From: Paenibacillus sp. CC-CFT747
GTDB lineage: Bacteria > Bacillota > Bacilli > Paenibacillales > NBRC-103111
Direction of reading: 5' to 3'
NCBI GenBank assembly: GCA_030323305.1
Contig: CP106741.1
Coordinates: 377,001 to 441,000 of the forward strand
Length of the DNA stretch: 64,000 nt
Shown here: positions 18,111 to 28,764 of the stretch, piece by piece
Layout of the letters: each line of letters starts with the position of its first letter
Numbering within the stretch: the stretch's first letter is position 1
Program-made: the position numbers and the translations under genes
The notes under the pieces: generated by a model
Told to the model about the DNA's origin: nothing
Databases searched by the model: none
Seen by the model: the letters and a program-made list of their open reading frames with translations, nothing else

Positions 18111-18325
18111 TGCTAACACATGGAAGGGGACCGACCGAGGAGTACCTGCTCCGCAAGCCATCACCGAGAAACCGAATACAGCCGGTACCCGCACATGCTG
18201 TAGAATCCCGTGCGCGCCGGCTGTTTCTTCCCTTTGATGACTGAAGAAAGGGTCTTTCTTCGCGATTCCAACGGTAAACGCCCACTCGCTTAGGAGTTGA
18301 GGGCGCTTTTATCCTTGTGCACAAA
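18111..18325 (+). promoter_or_regulatory. Structured leader of corA, class not recognised
   Basis: About 215 bases upstream of corA fold into several strong hairpins. ACAGCCGG (18178-18185) pairs with CCGGCTGT (18217-18224) and encloses CGCAC/GTGCG. A perfect 8-bp hairpin GAAGAAAG/CTTTCTTC lies at 18243-18261. A terminator-like hairpin CGCCC...GGGCG followed by CTTTT lies at 18279-18311, only 30 bases before the corA start. The layout is that of a transcription-attenuating riboswitch. I could not match it to the M-box, yybP-ykoY or other metal-responsive classes I know. Confidence 0.55.
18279..18311 (+). terminator. Attenuator-like hairpin before corA
   Basis: CGCCC pairs with GGGCG, with inner ACTC/GAGT pairing, and is followed by CTTTTAT. 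It lies between the structured leader and the corA ribosome binding site. Confidence 0.5.
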
Positions 18326-18340
18326 AGGAGAGTGAAACAG

Positions 18341-19276
18341 ATGAAGGCACGTTTGGTACAGAACGGAATTTTTACGGTTATCGACGATGTGACCGTGGCG
18401 GTTACCCCGCCGGAGAACGGGTTTTACTGGATCGATGCCGAGGTGGAGGACCTCGAGGTGCTCCAGCCGTTGTTCCATCTTCACGACCTGGCGGTCGAGG
18501 ACTGCCTGACCGAAGAGGAGCAGCGGCCGAAGATCGAGCTCTACGACTCGCACTATTTTATTGTTATCAACAGCATCCGCTTCGACGACGAGGAAATCTT
18601 TCTCCGCTCGCTTAACATGTTCCTCGGGAAGCATTTCATCATTACGGTAACGAAGCAGAAGATAAATGAAATCCGCAAGCTGAAGCCCGTTCTGTGGGAA
18701 GAGGAAGTCAACTCGCCCGACCGCTTCATGTACCACTTGGTGGACTTGGTGGTCGACAATTATTTTATTGTCGGCGACCGGATCGAAGCGCGGATCGAGA
18801 AGCTTGAGGAAGACATCCTCATGAACACGAAGAAGTCCCACTTGAATGAGATCATCGGGCTGCGGAGTGAAATTCTGTGGCTGAAAAAGTCGCTCGGCCC
18901 CCAAAGAGAGCTGATCGCGACCTTGAACCGCAAGGAGCTCCGGCTTATCCATGATCAGCTCCAGAAGTACTTCGGGGACATTTACGAGAATGCGGTCAAA
19001 ATCTCCGAAACGTTCGATACGTTCCGCGACCTGATGGCGAACCTTCGAGAGGCTTACCAGTCCTCCCTGTCCAACCGCGCGAACGAAATCATGCGGATCT
19101 TTACCGCGCTGACCACCATCTTCATGCCCTTGACGTTCATCACCGGGATCTACGGGATGAACTTCGATGACCTGCCCGGCAAGCATCTACCCGGAGGCGA
19201 CTATCTCGTGCTGGGCGGGATGCTCTTCCTCGGAGCGGCCATGTACTTCTTCTTCAAGAAGAAGGAGTGGCTGTGA
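18341..19276 (+). CDS. corA: CorA-family magnesium/cobalt transporter
   Basis: A 311-residue divalent-cation channel. The start is ATG at 18341 (MKARLVQNGIFTVIDD), 10 bases after AAAGGAG. A large cytoplasmic, mostly helical N-terminal domain (about 1-245) is followed by two C-terminal transmembrane helices. The first ends in the signature GIYGMNF (about residue 265), the GMN selectivity loop of CorA. The C-terminus is lysine-rich (FFFKKKEWL). The gene is monocistronic behind a structured leader that may sense a metal ion or another ligand. Confidence 0.93.
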   Translation: MKARLVQNGIFTVIDDVTVAVTPPENGFYWIDAEVEDLEVLQPLFHLHDLAVEDCLTEEEQRPKIELYDSHYFIVINSIRFDDEEIFLRSLNMFLGKHFIITVTKQKINEIRKLKPVLWEEEVNSPDRFMYHLVDLVVDNYFIVGDRIEARIEKLEEDILMNTKKSHLNEIIGLRSEILWLKKSLGPQRELIATLNRKELRLIHDQLQKYFGDIYENAVKISETFDTFRDLMANLREAYQSSLSNRANEIMRIFTALTTIFMPLTFITGIYGMNFDDLPGKHLPGGDYLVLGGMLFLGAAMYFFFKKKEWL

Positions 19277-19311
19277 CCATGGCGAAGACGCGGTCCTTGC
19301 CGCGGTGTATA

Positions 19312-19406
19312 TAGTGCCTTATCCGGCAACTCTGTTGGTGAGAAACCCACTTTATGCGCACGAATTTCACTAGGAAAGCAGAACTTCCTTTGCGGATAAG
19401 GCAGTA
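19312..19406. repeat. 95-bp inverted-repeat element, copy 1 (MITE-like)
   Basis: The element begins TAGTGCCTTATCCG and ends CGGATAAGGCAGTA, nearly perfect terminal inverted repeats. It has the same length (95 bases) as the copy at 55120-55214 and shares blocks with it at matching positions, including GTGAG and ACTTC followed by TTTGCGGATAAGGCA. It codes for nothing. Length, termini and TA boundaries suggest a non-autonomous element inserting at TA dinucleotides. Confidence 0.75.
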
Positions 19407-19453
19407 GAAGCAGCCCGCCTCACCGAGAGGCCGGCTGCTTTTTGCGTCCGGGA

Positions 19454-21775
19454 TTAGGCACGGAATGAGCTCCGGTAGGCCGTCGCGCTGATGCCGTGAA
19501 CGCGCTTGAACGCCCGGCCGAACGTGTTGGCGGAATGGTAGCCGATCGCCTGCACGATATCGCTGACCGGCATATCCCCTTCGCACAGCAGCTCTTTGGC
19601 CTTCTGCATGCGGAGGGATTCAAGATAATCGGAGAAGGTCACCCCGGTCTGCTCCTTGAAAAACCGGGACAGGTAAGCTTCCGACAGCTCAAACCGGTCC
19701 GAGATGCCCGCGAGGGACAAGTCAGGCTGGACATAAGCCTGCTGAATGTGCTCGAGGATGAGCTGAATCAGCTCGTTGTTGCCGCTCTTCTTCCGCTTGT
19801 TAACCGCCGCGGCCATGCGTCCCAGCGTGTCCTCCAGGTGAGAGTAGCTTCCTTTGAGGTCTTGCTGAACCGAGGCTTCGATCCGGTCGAACTGAATGAA
19901 TTCGAAGCCGTCCGCCTCCTCCACGGCGGCGATCTGGTCCCGGATTTTGACCGTCGTGCTCCAGAGCTCATAGACGAACAGCCGCAGCATAGGCTGGGCC
20001 AGCTTGCGGCCGCGAAAATTCTCCTCGTACAGCTCCCTCAGCAGCTCCTTCAACGGCTCCTCTCCTCCCGCCTTCACGAGGTTCATGAGGCGCAGCTCCG
20101 TTTCGGCCGGATAAGAGAAGCTGTCGTTGGACTTCGGCACCTGCTCGAACCAGATAACCGGAGAGCTCGGATTCCAGGCATAGTAAGTCAGGGCCTGCAT
20201 CGCTTCCTCCCGTGACCGGGCAGCCTCCATCAGCGATTCGGCGAACTGACCGATCCCGACCACCGGATGGATGGAGAAGGTTTTGTTCAGTTCCACCAGC
20301 AGACGGACGACAAAGAAGCTTAACCGGTCCTTGCAGGCGGACAGCTCCCGCCCCGGCAGGGCAAACAGAACCGCCATATGCCGTTCATCGAGCTGGTGGA
20401 CATGGCCCGTGCCGTTAAGCATCCCCCGCATCGTTTCCGTCGTAATCAGGCTTTCCATGCCGAGCTTCTCATACCGGTCCCGGCCGGAATCCTTGTCCGG
20501 CTCCTGAAACTGGAGAACGGCAACGGCATAGGTATCTCCGGATAACCGGATGCCGATAGGCTCCATAACGCTTTCGATCTCCTCCGGGCTAAGGAATTCC
20601 CCTTAAGCAGCCGGCTGAAGAACGAGGCCTGGAGAAAAGGGATCTGCTGCTGGAGCTTGACCTGCAGCTCCTCATTGCGGTCAAACAGACGCGCGAAGGA
20701 GGTATGAATCAGGCTGAACGCATCGGACGCCTCCGGCCGAGACGTTCCGAAGCGCTCGGTGATCGTCGCCACCAGCCTCCGGATCGGCCTGGCGTTGCGG
20801 TAGGCCAGGAACAGGGAGATCAGGCAGCCGATCAGCAAGGTGATGCCCGCCACGAGGTACTGCATCCGTTTGATGTAATAGACCTTCTCGAGAACAGTGC
20901 GCTCCGGCTGGATCACCACGTAGGACCAGCCGTTCCGGGAGGACGTCGTATACGTAACCATCATCGGCTGGCCGTCGATGAACCGTTCCATCACGCCTTC
21001 CGGCGACGGAAGGGTCAAGGTGGAGTCGGGGCGCGTCCCGCTGTTGGATACGTAGCTGATGATCTCCCCGAAAGGATTGGAGATATACGCATAGCCGCCG
21101 TTGGAGAGATCAAAGGCGGACAGAATTTTTGAAATTCGGCATGGTCGATGAGGATGGCCAGGGAAGCGAGACTGTTCTTGGGATAGCCCAAGGAATGCAT
21201 CAAGGTGACGACGGAGGTCTGCCTTCCGTTGTACAGCGCTTCGGCTGCCGGAAGGAATTGCTGCTGCCGGAAAGTCCGCAGGTAGCCCGCTTCCCATTGC
21301 TCGAACGTCTGCCCCGAATAGGTAAGCGTATGAGCGTAGAAGTCCTTTACCGTGGCCGTCAGCTGGTTGTTCATGACGATGCCGCTTTTGTGGAAGAAGA
21401 CGTAGTACCCCAGGATGAAATTGTTGGTGATGCCGAAGCTGTAGAGCTGGTTGCGCAGCTCGATGGTCTTCAGCGTGTCCTCCCCTTGAAGAGGATGGTC
21501 GAGATGCTGAAAGCGGGCCACCTCGGGGTTTTCTTCGAGCTGCCGGACGATGGAGAGCACTTCCGTAAGACGCATATCCAGCGTGGCTTTGCTCTGCTCC
21601 AGCAGCCTCATGTTCGATTTGCGCGAATCGGTCTCCAGCATGGTGACCGTCCGGTGGTAGATAAAGGAGCCGACAAGCAGGGAGAAAAGAAGAATGAGGA
21701 AATAAGGAAAAAGAAGGAGAGAAGCAGACGGACTCTTTCGGAAGGATTCCCCTTGCGTACCATTAAACGTGCCAT
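19454..21775 (-). CDS. Membrane-bound AraC-family regulator (YesN-like), three frame breaks
   Basis: A sensor-regulator of about 774 residues after joining frames. The start is ATG at 21775 (MARLMVRKGNPSERVRLLL) with CGGAGG upstream. A transmembrane helix (about 17-40), an extracellular ligand-sensing domain (about 41-290), a second helix (about 295-315), a cytoplasmic linker and a C-terminal double HTH follow (LSLAGISDRFELSEAYLSRF, then DIVQAIGYHSANTFGRAFKR). Breaks: A run 21685-21688, T run 21126-21130 (one more base gives FQKILSAFDLSNGG) and C run 20599-20602 (gives EFLSPEEIESVMEPIGIRL). It lies at the end of the sulfatase/GH43/ABC locus and probably regulates it. Confidence 0.85.
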
Positions 21776-21808
21776 TCCAACCTCCGTTAAGCGCTTGCAG
21801 GTACCTTA

Positions 21809-21837
21809 ATAGTAATGGCCCATTTTTTGGGTGTCAA
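21809..21837 (-). promoter_or_regulatory. Promoter of the AraC regulator gene
   Basis: TTGACA (21837-21832) and TACTAT (21814-21809) with a 17-base spacer, 34 bases before the start codon. The regulator therefore has its own promoter, separate from the sulfatase operon. Confidence 0.65.
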
Positions 21838-21848
21838 TTGGTACCGAC

Positions 21849-21876
21849 AAAAAAACCCGATCATTACGATCGGGTT
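21849..21876 (-). terminator. Terminator after the first sulfatase gene
   Basis: Minus-strand stem AACCCGATC/GATCGGGTT followed by a run of T. It ends the ABC-GH43-sulfatase operon just before the promoter of the regulator gene. Confidence 0.85.
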
Positions 21877-21893
21877 ACTATAACTTAACCTTC

Positions 21894-23336
21894 TTACCAG
21901 GGAGCTATCCGCTCCGGGAGAGGGTCTACCGTTTCGGCCATGCGGTCGCACAGCAGATCCAGCAGCTCCGTTTTGGTCTCACGGTAAGCCGGGTCCTTCC
22001 AGCGGTTGACCGTTTCCTGCGGATCGCGGATCAGGTCATACAGCTCTCCTTCCCCGCGCCGGTGGTACTTCACGAGCTTATGGGTTTCGGTTCGGACCAT
22101 CGTCGCGAACGCCCCGATGCCGCCCTGCTTGAAATTGGCGTTATAGTATTCGCAATAAACGCTCTTGCGGTGCTCTTCCCCGTCCTGCCGGTCGGTCAAT
22201 AGAGGCCATAAGGACCGCCCCTGCATCCCCGGGTATACCGGCAGGCCGGCCGCTTCCATCAAGGTAGGGGCCAGATCGACGAGCTCCGCCAAAGCGGGGA
22301 CGCGGACGTTCTCCCGGACTAGACCGGGCATGGACACGATAAGAGGAACCTTCACCGACGGCTCATAGAAGTGCGGCCCTTTCAGGTACATTCCGTGATC
22401 CCCCAGCAGCTCCCCGTGATCGGACATGAAGATCACCAGCGTATCCTCGGCTTGACCTGTCTGTTCCAGCGCCTCGAGGATGCGCCCGACCTGCTCGTCA
22501 ATCAGCTCCACCATCGCCCAATACGCGGCCCGGATCGCCCGGTGGTCCTCCGCCTTCATCTCCGCATACGGATATTCCCTCGGATTGCCGTAGGCGCCTT
22601 TGTGATCGTACTGCTGAAAATAGCTCTTCTCCGCTAGCTCCCCTTCCCGGTAATTCGGCAGCGGCATGTCCTTCAGCCGGTTGACATACCGCTTCATAGC
22701 CTCCTTCGGCGGGTCGAACGGATGGTGAGGATCGAACAGATTGAGCGAGAACAGCCAAGGCCGGCCGCTGTCCTGCATCGTCTTGATAAATTCGATCGTC
22801 TTGTCCGCGCACCAGGCCGTCTGGTGGTCTTCGGCATCCATGCCGTAATGGACATAAGCGGACTCGTCGGAAGGAACGGTGCCATACTTCCTTCCCTTTG
22901 CTTTCAGCCAAGCCTGGTATTCATTCATCGGCCACTGCGGAAAAGGGTCGTGCGACCAGTGGAACTGAACGTAACCGTCGTCGATCCGGCGCTCAGTCAC
23001 CGGCGCGGCGGAAGGATGGCACGCGGAGAGATGGAGCTTTCCCGCCAGCCCGCAGACATAGCCCGCGTCCGCCAGAAGGCGGGTCACCAGCTTCTCGTCT
23101 TCGGGAATGTTCTGGCCGTTCTGGCGGCATCGCGTCGTTCGCGGATAACGCCCAGTCAGAAAGGAAGCCCTGCTCGGGGTGCAGACGGGCGACTGGCAGA
23201 AGGCGTTCTCCATCCGCACGCCCTTCTCCGCCAGCCCGTCGATATGGGGCGTGGAAATGTCTTTATTCCCATAGCAGCCTAGCGTATCGGTCCGCTGCTG
23301 GTCCGTACATATCCATAGAATGTTAGGTTGTTTCAT
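21894..23336 (-). CDS. Sulfatase (formylglycine-dependent), cytoplasmic type
   Basis: A 480-residue member of the alkaline-phosphatase-like sulfatase superfamily that should hydrolyse sulfate esters on an imported glycan fragment. The active-site signature CTPSRASFLTGRYP has its modifiable cysteine at residue 52. Metal-binding residues are expected in ICTDQQRTDTLGCYG near the N-terminus and in FMSDHGELLGDHG (about 315-327). The protein starts directly with MKQPNILWICTDQQ and has no signal peptide, so it is probably cytoplasmic. It is paralogous to the adjacent sulfatase and is the last gene of the operon. No formylglycine-generating enzyme lies in this window. Confidence 0.93.
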   Translation of the reverse strand: MKQPNILWICTDQQRTDTLGCYGNKDISTPHIDGLAEKGVRMENAFCQSPVCTPSRASFLTGRYPRTTRCRQNGQNIPEDEKLVTRLLADAGYVCGLAGKLHLSACHPSAAPVTERRIDDGYVQFHWSHDPFPQWPMNEYQAWLKAKGRKYGTVPSDESAYVHYGMDAEDHQTAWCADKTIEFIKTMQDSGRPWLFSLNLFDPHHPFDPPKEAMKRYVNRLKDMPLPNYREGELAEKSYFQQYDHKGAYGNPREYPYAEMKAEDHRAIRAAYWAMVELIDEQVGRILEALEQTGQAEDTLVIFMSDHGELLGDHGMYLKGPHFYEPSVKVPLIVSMPGLVRENVRVPALAELVDLAPTLMEAAGLPVYPGMQGRSLWPLLTDRQDGEEHRKSVYCEYYNANFKQGGIGAFATMVRTETHKLVKYHRRGEGELYDLIRDPQETVNRWKDPAYRETKTELLDLLCDRMAETVDPLPERIAPW

Positions 23337-23451
23337 AAGTACCTCCTGGAAGAAGCAAGCCCCGCTCCCGAAGGAGGCAGGGCTTGCTGTAGATAAGAGC
23401 GGCGGGCTTTCCCGCCGCCCGCCGAGCTGCCGAATTCTAGGGCCGAGAACG

Positions 23452-24887
23452 TCACCATGGGGCGATCCGCAGGGGCAGCGGATCCATCGTCTCGGCCAAC
23501 CGATGGCACAGCCGTTCCATCATGTCGAGCTTAAGGGCCGAGCGGTCAGGGGAATGCCACAGGTTGACGAACTCCCCGGATCGTTCTCCAGGTCGTACAG
23601 CTCCCCTTCCCCGGCTCCGTCGTACAGCACGATTTTGGCGGAGGAACTGCGCACCATGAGGCTGTACCCCCGTCCGGCAAAATCCTTGACGGTTTCATAA
23701 GCTTCGCAGTAAACATCCTCGCGGTGCACCTCGGTTCGGCCGCTAAGCAGGTCGAGCATCGATTTTCCCTGCATGCCGGGGTAAACCGGCAGACCGGCCG
23801 CCTCCAGCAAGGTCGGAGCCAGATCGATCAGCTCCACCATCGTCCGTTTCCGTGTGGAAGCCGGAAAATGACCAGGCCAGGAAACGATGAGCGGAACGCG
23901 GACGGAAGGGTCGTAGAAATGCGGTCCTTTCAGGTAGACGCCGTGGTCTCCTAGCAGCTCCCCGTGATCGGACATGAAAATGACGATCGTCTCCTCCAGC
24001 TGCCCGGAGCGTTCGAGGGCTTCCAGCATGCGCCCGACCTGGTCGTCGATTAACTCCACCATCGCCCAGTACGCCGCCGTCAAGAAGGCGTGATCGGAAG
24101 GGGCCATGCGGACAAACGGATACAGCTTGGGATTGCCGTAAGCCCCCTCATGGTCGAGGCGCTGGTAGCTCGTCTTCGAAGCCAGCTCCCCGTCTTCGTA
24201 ACGGGGAGAAGGAATCTGGTCGAGCTTATCCAGGTACTTCCGGAGATAAGCTTCCGGCGGGTCGAACGGATGGTGGGGAGCGAAGATATTGACCGAGAAC
24301 AGCCAAGGCTGCTCCTTCCCCGCGTGGGCGTCGATGAACTCGATCGCCTTCTCCGCGCACCATGCCGCCTGATGGTCCTCGGCATCCGGCCCGTACACCA
24401 CGTATTCGCAGCCTTCCACCGGCCGGGTCGAATAAGCCTTTCCTTTTGACCGCAGCCATTGGCTGTAGGCATTGGTCGGCCAGTCATCGGCGGGATGATG
24501 GGACCAGTGGAACTGGTCGTAGCCATCCTCGATCCGCCGTTCGGTCCCGTGGCAGTGCTTCGGAAAGCAGGTCGACAAGTGAAGCTTGCCGGCCAGCCCG
24601 CACGTATAGCCCCCATCATGAAGAAGCTTGGTGACCAGCACCTCCGTCTCCGGAATATTGGCCCCGTTCTTTCGCAGCCCCACCGTCCGCGGGTAGCGGC
24701 CGGTCAGGAAGCTTCCCCGGCTCGGTGCGCAAACGGTGGATTGGCAGTACGCCTGCTCGAACAGCACGCCCTGCTGGGCGAGACGATCGATATTCGGCGT
24801 GCGGACCGCCTCATTTCCGTAGCAGCCCAAGGTATCAAAGCGCTGCTGATCGGTACAAATCCATAATATGTTAGGTTTCCTGCTCAA
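23452..24887 (-). CDS. Second sulfatase, frame break near the C-terminus
   Basis: A sulfatase of about 478 residues paralogous to the downstream gene, with the same N-terminal start (MSRKPNILWICTDQQRFDT) and signature CAPSRGSFLTGRYP, cysteine at residue 53. FMSDHGELLGDHGVYLKG is conserved. No signal peptide is present. The frame leaves the family at the C run 23574-23577. One more base restores PGEFVNLWHSPDRSALKLDM and a C-terminus ending in RIAPW, as in the paralogue. Two related sulfatases side by side suggest that different sulfate positions on one glycan are attacked. Confidence 0.9.
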
Positions 24888-24920
24888 CCTTTTTCCTCCT
24901 TCTCTCCCACATGCACGAGC

Positions 24921-27900
24921 TTACGGGTTATGCGGGACGGTCACAATCGCTTCCGCCGTCGCGGAATGGCCGGCGGCATCGGTGACCGTGTAGGTGACGG
25001 TATAGATTCGTCCCGTACCCGTGCCTTGTCTTTCCGCGCGAAGCTGGAATTCTGTTGCCGGCGTATCCAACTCCGCCCGGATATCTCCCTCCCCGCTGTC
25101 CGGCTCGCTGCTTGTGATCGAGGTCAGCTTAACCGACTCGACTCCCGACAGGGAATCTTCGGCAGCCGGCACGGCACGGACGGTGACCAACTTGTGATTA
25201 GCCGGCCACAGCCGGGTGGTGTCCAGCTGAAGAGCAAGCGTCGGTGCCGTTAGATCCACCTGGAAGGCCATAGTCTGCTCCGGCTCCACGTTGCCGGCGA
25301 GGTCGGTGCTGCTGTAACGGAGCGTATACCGCCCTTCTCCGAACGCCGGAAGAGAGCCGGTCCATTCCTTCCATTCCCCGCCGTTCACCTGGTACTCGGT
25401 CTTGGCCACACCGGAAAGGCCGTCCTCGGCTGATAAGGTAACGGTGACCTCCGACGTGTACCAGCCATTCTTGCCGTCAGGCTCCGAAGGGCTGGTTGCC
25501 CCTCTGGTAACAGGCGGCGTCCGGTCGATCGTCACCTCCGCTGTGCCGGTTATTCCCGAGCCGTCCAGCGCCCGGGCGGTCACCTTCACTTTCCCGTCTC
25601 GAAGCCCGGTCAGAAGGCCCGCTTCATCGATGACCGCCAGGCCCGTCTCTCCGCCATCAGGGTCGCTCACGCTCCAGGCGACCCGCTTGTCGTCCGCCTC
25701 CTCCGGCAGAACCGCCGCCTGCATCTGCAGGGTTCTTCGCTCGCCGCTGATCACGGAGGCCCCATTCTTCCCTGTCACGGTTATGGCCTGCACGAGCTTC
25801 GGTACATTCCTTACCTCCATCGGCAGGAGAAAGTCTGCCGCATGGATGGCTGTTCCTTGAGCCGTCACGAGCCTTGCTTCTTCAAGGCGGATCGAGCCGG
25901 ACTGGCTGTGAGCCACGTCTTTTGCTTGGAAGCGAAGCTTCAGCAGATCGGACAATCCCAGCAGGCCGGTGGGGCTGGATGCCTGAAGCCGCAGCTCTCC
26001 CGGAGTCATGCGGTAAACCGCAGCGCTCACCGTATCGCCGTGCAAATTTTGAAAGGAATCGTATTCCAGCCATGCCGGGTCATACCGAAGCGTCATCTCC
26101 GCCGAATGGATGCTTTGAGTGGAGCCGGTTGTCGGGTTGCTTAGCTGAACCCCTACCTCAAGCGGCTGCCCTTCGTCCACCGTTCCGCTGCCCGTCAGCC
26201 GGACGGCGGGTCTCGTCTTCGTGAGATTAAGCGTCAGGATAGCATCGTCCCCCGCATCAAATTCGAACGTGAGGGCCGTTTGGGTATTCAGCTGAGCGTT
26301 CGGGTTTTTGGAGAGAACGATAATCTCCGAAAGGCCTGTTGTCCCTCCCGCTTCCTCAAGCTCGTCAGCGATCACTTTCACCCATTTCACTTTCTTCTCC
26401 GGGAAGGTGGCGATGGCCGCCGCTCCGGGCTCCGAAGGGAAGGTGAGCGGAAGAACCTGCCCGTCGTCGAACAACAAGTGGCCCGAACGAATCCGGCGGT
26501 TGGGGACGGCGCTGTCATACACGCTGACGCCGTAAATGGGCTGGGCCTGCTGCCACTCCAGCTTCGCCCAGGCGCCCGGTCCTTCCCCGCTTGCCCATTC
26601 GTACTGCTCGAACCGCTGGTAAACGCCGATTTCCCCGTCCGTCAACGCGTCCGGCCGGTATGGCGCCTGGGTCGAGCTGACCGTTACCGCCGCTTGCGGG
26701 GCAATGTTGGCAATCCCCTTACTCCTGAGGGCATCGGCTGATCCGTCAGCGTCGGTCCGTTGACATAGATCGTCCCGTCCTCCCGGAAGCCCATGCGGTC
26801 GATGTAGATCTGCCGGTTCCCTCCGGCCAGGATGGGATCGACATGCGTGTGGTACACCATGATCAGCTCTTGACCGTCCGGCGATTTGGCAAAATGGTGA
26901 TGCCCCGGCCCCGAGATGGTCCCCACCCATTCCTCTCGGCTTAGGATGGGGTTGTTCTCGTACTTCACGAATGGCCCCATGGGGCTCGTGGAGGTCGCAT
27001 ACCCGACGGAGTACTGCGGCCTTGCGTAGCTGTTGGCGGAGTACATGAGGTAATAGAGCCCGTTGTGCTTGATCATCTCCGGGCCTTCGTTCCATATCAT
27101 GTTCTCCGGCAGCGATTGAAGCTCCCAGTCCTGCTCCGCTTTGATCAGGAAGACAGGATCGCTCTTCAGCGAGATCATGTCGTCGTTCAGCTCCGCCACA
27201 TAGGTCCAGCTCTGCTTCAAGCCGTCGACTTCGTTGTGGGAGGCCGCCCTCGAGAAGTACAGGTACTTCCGGCCGTCATCATCCTGGAAGAGATGGCCGT
27301 CGATATGCGGAAACTGCTGATGAATGGGATGCCCGATATCTTTAAAAGGCCCTGTCGGGGAATCGCCTATGGCGACGCCGACGTACTTTTTGTCTGCAGA
27401 ATCTCCGATGCTGGCCGTGTAATACATGTAATACTTGCCGTCATGCTCCACCACCTCGGGCGCCCAATAGGCGGATTTCCCCCAGGTGCCCTCCGGCCAG
27501 ACGCTTCCGGCGAGCTCCCAATGAAAGAGATCGGTGGAGGACCACACTTTGAAGCCGGACGTCGGATACAGATAGTATTGTCCGTCGGATGCTTTCAGAA
27601 CGGAGGGATCGGCCGAGAAGCTCGAGGGATGGGCATTGGAGTAGAAGAGGTCCTCGACATCTCCGCTCACGGCCTGCTCGATGGCCTGCAGAGCTTCCTT
27701 ATGCAGAACGACCCGGCTGCCCTCGACCGTATAATCCACTCCCTCCTGCAGCTTCTCGTTCCCATGCCGGATGGCGGTCACCCGGTTGCCGTTAGAATTA
27801 AATTCCACAGGAGTATCCTCCGGGGAATCCAGGTAGAAGCTCGCTTCCTTGGCTGCCAAGGTACTCGACTCGGACAAATCCTTGTAGATCTTGACGTTAT

Positions 27901-28747
27901 CGAGGTACAAGCCCTCAGGTCCGTAGATTTTATTGGCCAGCCCCACGTGCAGCAAGCCATTCTCGGCAAAGTCAACCCTCAGCTTCCCGGGCACATTGTA
28001 CTCATAGCTTGCCGTCAGCACCTCGGTCTCTTTGTCGTACACCTGGGTCTTGAACAGCCCCGTTTCTGTATTCACGGTCAGCCTTACCCGGTACCAGCGG
28101 CTGCTTTCCACCTGCCCGATGCTCTGATCGTTAGGAAGCCGGACATTACCGTTCGGCTGAATCCTCAGGGAGGGCTCCACCCCGCTGATGACCTGCTGGA
28201 TATCGTCCCTGAGGGCGATGGGGCTGTTGGCCTCCAGGTACAGCTTCACTTCCTGCTTCCCGGGGTTGTACACGTCCGCTTCGTAGACGATACGTCCCTT
28301 CTGCGGATCCTTGAAAACAAAGCCGACCAGACGGTTAACATCGTTATTGGAGCTGCGGACCCAGAGCACTTTATTGGGCCGGGAGGCGGGGACCGGGTCG
28401 TCCACCAGATCCACGTTCAGGGTATAGTTGCTGGCCCGGATAGCGGGCTTGAAAGAAACGGCATCATTCATCTTCAGCTGCACATAAGTGCTGGGCTGAT
28501 TGCCGGCGCTCCGCCTATCGGTCAGAGCGATACTAGACGGGGTGACGCTGATCTGCTTGCTGTTGGAGGGATCGGCGGCATCCTGGCCGATCCTCTCCAA
28601 AGCCGTGAATTGGAGACTGTCGAAGCCCTCTTGAAGCAGCACCTCTTCCTTCGGGGAGGCGTGCGCGGGACCGGCAGACGGAAAGGGCCCCGCCAGGCAG
28701 GACAGGACGAGCGCGAAAGACAGTGACTTACCAAGCCATCGGTTCAT
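24921..28747 (-). CDS. Secreted multidomain GH43 glycoside hydrolase, one frame break
   Basis: A secreted enzyme of about 1275 residues. The signal peptide ends at about AGPAHA (residue 30). An N-terminal beta-sandwich-like region (about 31-360) precedes the GH43 five-bladed propeller (about 365-685), with catalytic residues expected in SADPSVLKASDG (Asp base), HIDGHLFQDDDG (Asp) and WNEGPEMIKHNG (Glu acid). After the break at the C run 26715-26718 follow a discoidin-like region, a cohesin-like domain (about 825-960), a Big_2 Ig-like domain (about 970-1055) and two repeats of a sandwich domain. GH43 members attack arabinan, xylan or related chains. No surface anchor is visible. It lies between the binding protein and the sulfatases. 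Confidence 0.9.
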
Positions 28748-28764
28748 TCCCTATCCCCCTATTC

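Noticed and set aside
18111..18325. M-box or yybP-ykoY riboswitch upstream of corA
   Set aside because: The conserved segments of those classes could not be found. I kept only a general structured-leader call.
27065..28726. Long open frame of 553 codons on the plus strand, antisense to the GH43 gene
   Set aside because: It lacks a ribosome site and recognisable domains and mirrors the codon bias of the strongly supported GH43 gene. High G+C makes such antisense frames common throughout the window.
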